Positions 1-5,145 of a stretch of DNA of 8,408 nucleotides are shown here, one piece after another (the first letter of the stretch is position 1; the number at the start of each line of letters is the position of its first letter). The DNA lies in the NCBI GenBank assembly GCA_019894815.1, contig JAGXNU010000086.1, positions 1 to 8,408 of the forward strand, read 5' to 3'. Position numbers and translations under genes: made by a program. The DNA comes from Promethearchaeota archaeon (lineage in GTDB: Archaea > Asgardarchaeota > Lokiarchaeia > Sigyniarchaeales > SOKP01). The notes under the pieces are model-generated. The model was given only the letters and a program-made list of their open reading frames with translations, had not been told where the DNA came from and ran no database searches.

Positions 1-456
1 AATAAGGCTAAAACTCTTTATAAACTAGGTAGATTTGATGAGAGTCTTAACTGTTTCAATACGTTATTAACTATGAAAAAAGAATGTGTTTCAATATGGG
101 AGAATAAAGGAATGATTCTAGCTAAAATTGGCAAATTTGAGGATGCGTGTGAATGTTTTGAAATTGTGATAAAAGCAAAAAATGGGTATGCGAATAAATG
201 GAAAAAGAAAAGTGAAGAATTACTCCAATTAGGTAAAAATGAAATTGCTAAGGATTACTTCGAGATCGCAAAAAAAATTTTAGCGGGTACTGAAAAGATT
301 TTCGTAAAAAAGTCGAAAATTTTGAGTGGACTTGGGAGGTTTAATGAGGCGATTGAGTGCCTTGAAAAAGCTATTAAACTATATCCCGATAATGATAAAT
401 TGGTGCATATAAAAGAAAATTTTTTAAGCAAATATGGTAATATTAGAGATCATTAG
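1..456 (+). CDS. TPR-repeat protein, C-terminal part (start outside window)
   Basis: The reading frame is open from base 1, so this is the last 151 residues of a longer protein. The ATG at 73 is internal to a repeat and is unlikely to be the start. The sequence shows tetratricopeptide repeats with a strict 34-residue period: the motifs KLGRF, KIGKF, QLGKN and GLGRF place a glycine at visible residues 10, 44, 78 and 112, each followed by the usual A/S-x-x-x-F/L pattern of helix B. The last repeat (GRFNEAIECLEKAIKLYPDN) is a textbook TPR and is followed by a short capping helix. TPR domains are protein-interaction scaffolds; the partner and cellular role cannot be told from this fragment. No signal peptide or membrane segment is visible in the part present. 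The gene converges on the acyl-CoA synthetase gene with 27 bp between the stop codons. Confidence 0.9.
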   Translation, partial: NKAKTLYKLGRFDESLNCFNTLLTMKKECVSIWENKGMILAKIGKFEDACECFEIVIKAKNGYANKWKKKSEELLQLGKNEIAKDYFEIAKKILAGTEKIFVKKSKILSGLGRFNEAIECLEKAIKLYPDNDKLVHIKENFLSKYGNIRDH

Positions 457-473
457 AATTAAAGCCTTAAATT
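457..473. terminator. Imperfect dyad in convergent gap, possible bidirectional terminator
   Basis: The 27-bp gap between two convergent stop codons holds a 17-bp near-palindrome with 8-base arms (AATTAAAG / CTTAAATT, one mismatch) around a single C. It could mark the 3' ends of both transcripts. It is very AT-rich, the loop is too short for a stable hairpin, and no long T-run follows, so this is a weak call. Confidence 0.2.
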
Positions 474-483
474 AGAGAAATAG

Positions 484-1995
484 TTAAAAGGGATTGTTAT
501 GAGAATTATTGATTTCATTTTTAGGAAATTTTCCATGTTTCTGTAAAAATTCTCGATAACTATTTAGTTTATCAAGAATTGAACCTGTGAGCTCTAAAGA
601 GTCAAATACGGGGACATTTCTATTAAGCAGCTTCAGTTTGAATTTATATCTACTTTTATATTCTTCAAACCCTTCATTAATTTTAAGCATCACACAATAC
701 ATTGGTTTTGTACACGCGCTTTTTGCTTTAGATATATATCTTATAAATTCTCTGTTTAAATCGAGCCCTTTATACCCCAATTCGTTCAAAATTTCTTCAA
801 ATCCTCCAAATCTTTCGGGATCTTTAACGAAGATAATAGAAGAAATGTTAGGGTCATTATCTAGTGCTAAAATTGTACGATAATAGATGTTTGGTTGTAT
901 CCCCATTCCGCCCAGATCTATTGGATTTGTTAAGTTAGTATTCACATCTGGGATGAATCTTTTCATTTTATTCATTGTCTTCTCTGATAATTGGGGTATC
1001 TTTAAATTATATTTTTCTAATATGTCTATAGCCTCAATCGTAGAACCACCACCAATTCCAATCACTCCTACATTGCGCGTGTTTGGCAAGCGAGTTAAAT
1101 TAAAGGCAGATGCTAGCGCAGCAAGCTCGTTTGAATTACTTGCTATACAACTACCTGTTTGCTTCCCTACTGCCTTCCAAATTTCATTGTTCCCGGCTAA
1201 ACCTCCAGTGTGAGATAATATCGCTTTCTTTGTTGCTTCTCCATATCCTGCCCTCCAAAGAATTACGGGTTTCCTATTTAAGTTACATTTCTTAACTATT
1301 TCCATAAATTTCCGTCCTTGTTCGATTGATCTCAAGTTCTCAATGTACAAACCAATTATTTTTGTATGTTCGTCAGTTAAGAAATATTCTAAAAATTCTA
1401 CGGGAGATAAATCTAAAGAATTACCAATTGAAATTAATTTAGAGGCATGTAATCCATATGAAACGATAAGTTGAGAGATATTTTGGGCAATTCCACCCGA
1501 TTGAAATATTCCACCAAAGTTACCTGATTTTCTAGATTGCTCAAAAGCAAAATGAAGACCTCCTTTTGGATTGTATACACCGATACAGTTAGGTCCTATA
1601 ATTCGGATGTTATATTTTCGAGCAACTTGTATTGTTTGGTTTTCCAACGTCTTGTTTCCTACCTCGCGGAAACCGGAAGAAAAAATTGTGCAAAAAGGGA
1701 CATTTCTCTGACCGACCTCCTCCAATAATTTAGGAACCAGACGTGAAGGGACAGCTAATATGACGTAATCAATAGGTTCCGAAATATCTAAAATAGAGTT
1801 ATAGACTTTATGACCTAAGAGCTCTTTTCCCGCTAATCGCGGATTAAATAAATACATCGGTCCTCGAAACTTATCTTTCATTGCTCGGAAGAAAAAGCCT
1901 CCACCTGCTGGATCCCAGCTTGCTCCAATAATTCCAATAGATTTTGGAAAGAATAATCTATTAAAATCAATTTTTGATTCTTGTAATATAGACAT
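484..1995 (-). CDS. Acyl-CoA synthetase (ADP-forming), alpha-type subunit
   Basis: This 503-residue protein has the domain order of the alpha subunit of ADP-forming acetate/acyl-CoA ligases. A Rossmann CoA-binding domain comes first (about residues 14-140, with GIIGAS at 21-26 and IIGPNCIGVYNP at 132-143). A succinyl-CoA-ligase-like domain follows (about 155-295). It contains ILSHTGGLAG, whose His262 is the expected phosphohistidine, and YIENL, whose Glu219 is the likely partner glutamate. A third ligase-like domain (about 307-490) carries NPIDL. In this family the enzyme interconverts acyl-CoA + ADP + Pi and acid + CoA + ATP, which conserves energy in peptide or sugar fermentation. The partner ATP-grasp beta subunit is not in the window and is not fused here. 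Length fits an alpha subunit. The start is the ATG at 1995. It may be co-transcribed with the GDPD genes 62 bp upstream, or use its own promoter in that gap. Substrate cannot be assigned; acetyl, branched-chain or aryl acids are possible. Confidence 0.88.
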   Translation of the reverse strand: MSILQESKIDFNRLFFPKSIGIIGASWDPAGGGFFFRAMKDKFRGPMYLFNPRLAGKELLGHKVYNSILDISEPIDYVILAVPSRLVPKLLEEVGQRNVPFCTIFSSGFREVGNKTLENQTIQVARKYNIRIIGPNCIGVYNPKGGLHFAFEQSRKSGNFGGIFQSGGIAQNISQLIVSYGLHASKLISIGNSLDLSPVEFLEYFLTDEHTKIIGLYIENLRSIEQGRKFMEIVKKCNLNRKPVILWRAGYGEATKKAILSHTGGLAGNNEIWKAVGKQTGSCIASNSNELAALASAFNLTRLPNTRNVGVIGIGGGSTIEAIDILEKYNLKIPQLSEKTMNKMKRFIPDVNTNLTNPIDLGGMGIQPNIYYRTILALDNDPNISSIIFVKDPERFGGFEEILNELGYKGLDLNREFIRYISKAKSACTKPMYCVMLKINEGFEEYKSRYKFKLKLLNRNVPVFDSLELTGSILDKLNSYREFLQKHGKFPKNEINNSHNNPF

Positions 1996-2030
1996 TTAAA
2001 AACAGCTTAAAATGGCTTCTAATAATAGGT

Positions 2031-2051
2031 TTAGTAATAATTTTTAACTAA
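2031..2051 (-). promoter_or_regulatory. Possible promoter of acyl-CoA synthetase gene, with shared TTAGTTAAAAA element
   Basis: Read on the minus strand, this stretch is TTAGTTAAAAA followed by TTATTACTAA, resembling a purine/A-rich BRE followed by a weak TATA box. It ends about 35 nt before the start codon at 1995, which would give a short leader. The same 11-mer occurs twice upstream of the GDPD operon. The TATA part is poor, so readthrough from the GDPD genes remains an alternative. Confidence 0.3.
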
Positions 2052-2057
2052 AATATT

Positions 2058-2786
2058 TTATTGATAAGTTCTTCTTATAGTTCTATTTAATAAAGCAATA
2101 TCGTCTGTAATGATACCATCTACACCTAAGTCTATCAACCTTTTCATTTCTTCCTCTTCATTAACTGTCCATGCATTAATTTTTAGATTATTTGCATAAA
2201 TATTATCTACAAGCTCCTTACTAATCGTAGTAAAATGGGGATGAATTGCATAAAATTCATTTTTTACTGCTTTTTGTATATATCGACTTAAAATTCGAGG
2301 TCGGGTTAATTCTGATGGAATTAGATAACCTATTTTTAATGCGGGTTCAATTTCTTTCATATTTATCAATTGAGTGATATCAAAACTGCTTATAATTGTT
2401 TTTTTGACTAAATTATTTTTTCTCAAAATTTGTACCAGATCATCAATTAATCCCGGAGCTTTAATTTCTGGTTGGAGATTTATCTTTCCTTTTGTCAATT
2501 TAATCAGATCATTTAGAGTTGGAATTTTTTCACCTTCTCCTGCATCCAGTTCTTGGATCTCTTTTAGCATCATTTCTTTAATTAATCCTCGTGTACCGGT
2601 AGTATTATACGTATCATTATCATGTATAACTACAATTTCTCCATCAAGAGATTTGTGGATATCGAATTCAATATAATCAGCTTTAAGTTCAATTGCTTTC
2701 CGAAAAGCTAAGAGTGTATTTTCAGGAGAGATATTACTGGCTCCTTTATGACCTATAACAAGTATTTTTTCTTTCATTCTAATCAT
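2058..2786 (-). CDS. Glycerophosphodiester phosphodiesterase family protein (second of tandem pair, HKG variant)
   Basis: A 242-residue GDPD-family TIM barrel. Family enzymes hydrolyse glycerophosphodiesters to glycerol phosphate plus an alcohol, using a divalent metal. Visible motifs are GHKGAS..SPENT (residues 12-24), the metal-binding pair E40-x-D42, H55 in VVIHD, E107-I-K109 in the second metal-site strand, and a C-terminal WTVN...LGVDGIITDD segment. His13, the first catalytic histidine, is kept, but the normally invariant arginine after it is lysine (K14, codon AAA at 2747-2745). There is no signal peptide, so the protein is probably cytoplasmic. Length matches UgpQ-like single-domain enzymes. 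The start ATG at 2786 overlaps the stop of the upstream paralogue (ATGA), which indicates translational coupling; an ATG three codons later (2777) is possible. Substrate is unknown; archaeal lipids use ether-linked glycerol-1-phosphate, so scavenged or head-group diesters are candidates. Confidence 0.9.
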   Translation of the reverse strand: MIRMKEKILVIGHKGASNISPENTLLAFRKAIELKADYIEFDIHKSLDGEIVVIHDNDTYNTTGTRGLIKEMMLKEIQELDAGEGEKIPTLNDLIKLTKGKINLQPEIKAPGLIDDLVQILRKNNLVKKTIISSFDITQLINMKEIEPALKIGYLIPSELTRPRILSRYIQKAVKNEFYAIHPHFTTISKELVDNIYANNLKINAWTVNEEEEMKRLIDLGVDGIITDDIALLNRTIRRTYQ

Positions 2787-3526
2787 TGGTTCTCTGTTTT
2801 TTCCAAAATATTTTTAGCAGTTTCAATATCGTTTGTGATTATTCCATCTACACCATATTTTATTAATTTCTTTATTGAAATTTTGGTGTCTACAGTCCAA
2901 GGGAAAACTTTGATTTCATTGCCATGAGCATAATCTACAAATTGTTGATCCACCATCATCACGATTGGATTAATCGCATATAAATTATTATTAACACAAT
3001 AATCAATCATCTTCTTTTTTGTATTCCAATCTAATTTGGTTGTTTCTGGTGTCGGCTCTAATGAAGCCAATTTTAAATTGGGTTCTTCTGCCTGGAATTT
3101 TAGCAATTCATCATGCAGAAAAGAACTAACAATTGTAGAATCAATAATATCATATTTTTGAAATAATTCTATAGTTTTCTTAACAATACCTTCAACCTTA
3201 ATTTCACAGTTTAATTTTATTTTACCTTTTGTGGTTTCAATGAGTTCAGTTAAAGTGGGTATTTTTTCTCCTTCCCCGAAATCTAACTGTTTTAATTCTT
3301 TTAAACTCATTTCTTTTACAAAACCATTTTTCCCTGTCAGCCGAGATACATTTTCATCATGGGTTATGACTAATTCTCGATCAAAAGATTTTAAAACATC
3401 AAATTCAATAAAATCTGCTTTTAATTCAATTGCTTTTTGAAAAGCTAGGAGCGTATTCTCAGGTGCTATTTTACTTGCTCCGCGATGACCCATTATTAAA
3501 ATTTGTTTCTCCTTTTTTCCATTCAT
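2783..3526 (-). CDS. Glycerophosphodiester phosphodiesterase family protein (first of tandem pair)
   Basis: A 247-residue GDPD-family protein, closely similar in layout to its downstream neighbour and clearly a tandem duplicate. It keeps the full set of family residues: GHRGAS..APENT with H14 and R15, E41 and D43 in IEFD, H56 in VITHD, E108-I-K110 in CEIK, and the C-terminal WTVD...YGVDGIITND segment. One local oddity is SFDRELV at 47-53, where the family usually has S-x-D-G; the glycine is arginine here. No signal peptide or transmembrane segment is visible, so a cytoplasmic enzyme is expected. The expected reaction is metal-dependent hydrolysis of glycerophosphodiesters. It is the first gene of the minus-strand unit, starting at the ATG at 3526 behind a TATA-like box about 41 nt upstream. 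Its stop overlaps the next start by 4 bp. The two copies may differ in substrate or form a heteromer; this is an inference. Confidence 0.92.
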   Translation of the reverse strand: MNGKKEKQILIMGHRGASKIAPENTLLAFQKAIELKADFIEFDVLKSFDRELVITHDENVSRLTGKNGFVKEMSLKELKQLDFGEGEKIPTLTELIETTKGKIKLNCEIKVEGIVKKTIELFQKYDIIDSTIVSSFLHDELLKFQAEEPNLKLASLEPTPETTKLDWNTKKKMIDYCVNNNLYAINPIVMMVDQQFVDYAHGNEIKVFPWTVDTKISIKKLIKYGVDGIITNDIETAKNILEKTENQ

Positions 3527-3566
3527 AATATTTCAGGTTAAAATAAGTATTTTCTAGAATATGTTG

Positions 3567-3572
3567 ATATAA
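3567..3572 (-). promoter_or_regulatory. TATA-like box for the GDPD operon
   Basis: On the minus strand TTATAT lies 40 nt before the GDPD start codon at 3526. That would place transcription start near 3543 and give a leader of about 15-20 nt. An 8-bp palindrome TTCTAGAA (3552-3559) sits between the box and the predicted start site and could be a repressor site, although an 8-mer is weak evidence. Confidence 0.4.
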
Positions 3573-3577
3573 CTCAC

Positions 3578-3613
3578 AGTTTTTTAACTAATTTTAGTTT
3601 TTTAACTAATTTT
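3578..3613. repeat. Exact 18-bp tandem duplication upstream of the GDPD promoter
   Basis: The unit AGTTTTTTAACTAATTTT occurs twice with no mismatch and no spacer (3578-3595 and 3596-3613). Read toward the GDPD genes each copy contains TTAGTTAAAAA. The pair ends 5 bp upstream of the TATA-like box, the position of an activator site or upstream promoter element. A recent slippage duplication is the alternative. Confidence 0.8.
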
Positions 3614-3748
3614 ACTTATTGAATTTAATCATTTTTCACTAAATTTATTGGTATTTTCAGAAGAAGATTTTTATACTTGATTAGGCATCACATAACCAAT
3701 GGTTTAAGATAAGTTTATATTGTTAGATTATTTTTAATATTTCTGAAG

Positions 3749-3756
3749 TTATATAA
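3749..3756 (+). promoter_or_regulatory. TATA box for the zinc-ribbon gene
   Basis: TTATATAA preceded by CTGAAG fits an archaeal BRE/TATA element. The distance to the ATG at 3802 is 45 nt, so transcription would start near 3780, inside or just after a run of 12 A residues (3777-3788). A second TATA-like word, TTTATAT, lies at 3714-3720 and could serve as an alternative. Confidence 0.5.
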
Positions 3757-3801
3757 AGACTTGAAACGTAAACTTTAAAAAAAAAAAATTTCGTGGTTAA
3801 A

Positions 3802-4053
3802 ATGCGGTTTTGCCCACATTGTGAAAATATTCTGATTCCAAAGAACAAGAAACTTTTCTGTAAAGCTTGTAATGAAGAGTTCGAATTAGATCAGGAAAAG
3901 GAAGAGTACAAAATAGTCAAAAAGATCAAACATGATGAAAAAGAATCGGCTCCAGTAGTTGTAAGGGAAAATATGAAAAGCAGTCGTATTTCTGCTCAAG
4001 ATAGGAAAGCTTTTGAGGAATTTTTTGGAGCCTCCGAAGTCGATTCTTATTAG
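3802..4053 (+). CDS. Small single zinc-ribbon protein, TFS/RPB9 N-terminal-domain-like
   Basis: An 83-residue protein that begins MRFCPHCENILIPKNKK and has Cys4-x2-Cys7 and Cys20-x2-Cys23, the pattern and spacing of the N-terminal zinc ribbon of archaeal transcription factor S and RNA polymerase subunit RPB9/M. Full TFS is about 105-115 residues and has a second, C-terminal ribbon with an acidic Asp-Glu tip that stimulates transcript cleavage. That ribbon is absent here, and no cysteine-rich remnant is seen in any frame just downstream, so this does not look like a simple frameshift. The remainder is a charged linker and a short predicted helix (about 67-77, SAQDRKAFEEFFGA) ending EVDSY. I chose ATG 3802 because TFS-type proteins begin immediately before the first cysteine pair; an in-frame GTG at 3793 would add three residues. 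It may bind RNA polymerase or another complex through the ribbon and tail; function is not established. Confidence 0.75.
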   Translation: MRFCPHCENILIPKNKKLFCKACNEEFELDQEKEEYKIVKKIKHDEKESAPVVVRENMKSSRISAQDRKAFEEFFGASEVDSY

Positions 4054-4113
4054 CTAATTGGCTGATGTACTCGTATTTGTCAGTTCAATTTTTCTTCTAA
4101 ATTATGATAATCT

Positions 4114-4134
4114 ATTATGAAAACATTTCATAAT
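4114..4134. promoter_or_regulatory. Perfect 9-bp inverted repeat, candidate operator or terminator
   Basis: ATTATGAAA (4114-4122) and its exact reverse complement TTTCATAAT (4126-4134) flank a 3-base spacer. A further copy of ATTATGA lies just upstream (4101-4107) and could pair with the same right arm. The site is 60-80 bp past the zinc-ribbon stop and about 40 bp before the SCP2 TATA-like box, so it could be a dimeric regulator site for the SCP2 gene or a 3'-end hairpin for the preceding gene. Confidence 0.5.
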
Positions 4135-4171
4135 TTATATTAGGATAATTTTGTCAAAAATAATTCAAAAG

Positions 4172-4179
4172 TTTTTATT
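4172..4179 (+). promoter_or_regulatory. Possible TATA box for the SCP2-like gene
   Basis: TTTTTATT preceded by CAAAAG resembles an archaeal BRE/TATA. It is about 70 nt before the start codon, so the leader would be about 45 nt, longer than for the other genes here. No clear Shine-Dalgarno sequence is seen close to the start. Confidence 0.35.
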
Positions 4180-4248
4180 CTTTAATATGTGATCTGTAAT
4201 AGATAAACAAGTTTTCGTAAGGAATCAATTATATTAAATCCGATTAAT

Positions 4249-4650
4249 ATGACAGAAGAGAAGAAAAAAAGACCAAGAGGCTTCGCTAATATGATATACA
4301 AGACCGTACTGCCTTTGAATGACGATGATAGATTCAAGGAAAAGTACAAAGATATCAAAAGTAAAATTTTAATGAATGCTGTTGATGGCAAGTACGCAGC
4401 GTTAGTAATTATAGATAATGGAACTATTGATGTAGAAGGAATCGTGAATAAAGAAAAAAACGATCTAAAGCAAGAGGTTTTAGGTTGGGACGCGAAACTT
4501 GAAACCACAACTGAGTTATTTCTAAAATTAGCCGCGGGGGAATTAGGTACTGGAGCCTCATTGGTAAAGATAATAACACGTAAATTAAAGATAAAGGGAT
4601 TGAATCAAATACTCGAGCTATTTGCTCTCCTAGAGCCTGAAAATGCTTAA
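4249..4650 (+). CDS. SCP2 sterol-binding-like domain protein
   Basis: A 133-residue single-domain protein resembling the SCP2/sterol-carrier fold. After a basic N-terminus (KKKRPRGF) there is a helix with acidic and basic residues (about 25-45), then GKYAALVIIDNGTIDVEGI, which matches the beta-strand pattern 'x-x-A-L-x-I-x-D-G-x-x-x-V'. Next come a short strand containing DAKLETTTELFLKLAAGEL and a C-terminal LKIKGLNQILELFALLE (113-129). The last two match the family's 'T-x-x-x-L-x-x-L-x-x-G' and 'G-K-L-x-I-x-G-x-x-x-x-x-x-L' signatures. The fold forms a hydrophobic tunnel that binds lipids or fatty acyl groups. No signal peptide is visible, so it is probably cytoplasmic. The start ATG at 4249 is the only good choice before the domain. 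The gene stands alone and converges on the next gene with 8 bp between. Ligand unknown. The family call rests on pattern recognition and is moderately sure. Confidence 0.72.
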   Translation: MTEEKKKRPRGFANMIYKTVLPLNDDDRFKEKYKDIKSKILMNAVDGKYAALVIIDNGTIDVEGIVNKEKNDLKQEVLGWDAKLETTTELFLKLAAGELGTGASLVKIITRKLKIKGLNQILELFALLEPENA

Positions 4651-4658
4651 TTAAATCT

Positions 4659-5084
4659 CTATAATTTCACTTTAAAAACACTAACCAAAGAAAGCAATTT
4701 TTCTTTAAGATCTTCATTTTTTTCATTTTTTATTGAATGAAGAATGACATCCTTATCTTGATCAGATATCTCGTGAAATCTATCCAAGAATAGTCTTAAA
4801 TAAACTACTTTTTTTGATGGATTGTTTTGGACATTAGAGATTAAATGATCTATAATAGTTTCCTTTGAGTGGGATTCCGTAGATTTACTATTATTAAGGA
4901 TTTCTTGTGTAATATCTAATTCTTTAAAGAGTGAATTGTTTCTTATTATCTCTATGATAAGTTCCTTAATTAGTTCATCTCTTGAAGAAATATTTAAATT
5001 TGATAAGAACGTTTCAATCTCTGATTGTTTGATTTCAATTCCTTTAATGAGTGATAATGCTTCCTTAGCTTGCTCTTTATCCAT
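4659..5084 (-). CDS. Hypothetical helical protein, 141 residues, no recognised family
   Basis: I do not recognise this protein. It has no cysteines, no membrane segment and no signal peptide. It is rich in Glu, Lys, Ile, Leu, Asn and Ser, and the hydrophobic spacing suggests alpha helices throughout. There appear to be two helical halves (about 1-63 and 76-141) joined by a polar serine-rich linker (NNSKSTESHSKE, about 64-75). The second half (HLISNVQNNPSKKVVYLRLFLDRFHEISDQ) could form helical-repeat-like pairs, but no repeat is clear enough to name. Coding is supported by an intact frame, a promoter-like TATA box 23-30 nt upstream giving a nearly leaderless transcript, and tight packing between neighbours: 8 bp from the convergent SCP2-like stop and 61 bp from the divergent RNase III start. 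The shared promoter region hints at co-expression with RNase III; a functional link is only a guess. Confidence 0.7.
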   Translation of the reverse strand: MDKEQAKEALSLIKGIEIKQSEIETFLSNLNISSRDELIKELIIEIIRNNSLFKELDITQEILNNSKSTESHSKETIIDHLISNVQNNPSKKVVYLRLFLDRFHEISDQDKDVILHSIKNEKNEDLKEKLLSLVSVFKVKL

Positions 5085-5107
5085 ATACTAATTAAGTCTA
5101 GTTTAGG

Positions 5108-5115
5108 TTTATAAA
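5108..5115. promoter_or_regulatory. Shared palindromic TATA box between divergent genes
   Basis: TTTATAAA is its own reverse complement and sits in the 61-bp gap between two divergent start codons. Its centre is about 27 nt from the minus-strand ATG at 5084 and about 34 nt from the plus-strand ATG at 5146. Both fit leaderless or very short-leader archaeal transcripts. The A-rich BRE-like flank (AGAAAAA on the minus strand) favours the minus-strand gene; the plus-strand flank (TTTAGG) is weaker. No other good TATA box is seen for RNase III. Confidence 0.6.
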
Positions 5116-5145
5116 TTTTTCTTAATTAATTATTTTGTATAGATC

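Noticed and set aside
587..1728. Several open frames on the plus strand opposite the acyl-CoA synthetase gene
   Set aside because: They are antisense to a gene with clear family motifs, overlap one another, have low-complexity Ser/Leu/Phe-rich translations and no promoter of their own.
3578..3613. Tandem repeat considered as a CRISPR remnant
   Set aside because: The two units are adjacent without spacers, are only 18 bp and AT-rich, and no cas gene is near.
3694..3704. 11-bp dyad AACCAATGGTT between the divergent GDPD and zinc-ribbon genes
   Set aside because: Arms of only five bases, with no second copy nearby; too easily produced by chance to call an operator.
4054..4248. Missing second zinc ribbon of TFS hidden by a frameshift after 4053
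   Set aside because: The region is AT-rich, contains stops in the frames read and lacks the paired cysteine codons expected of a C-terminal ribbon.
4182..4508. 108-codon minus-strand frame opposite the SCP2-like gene
   Set aside because: It is a Ser/Phe/Leu-rich mirror of the SCP2-like coding sequence, overlaps its promoter and shows no family pattern.
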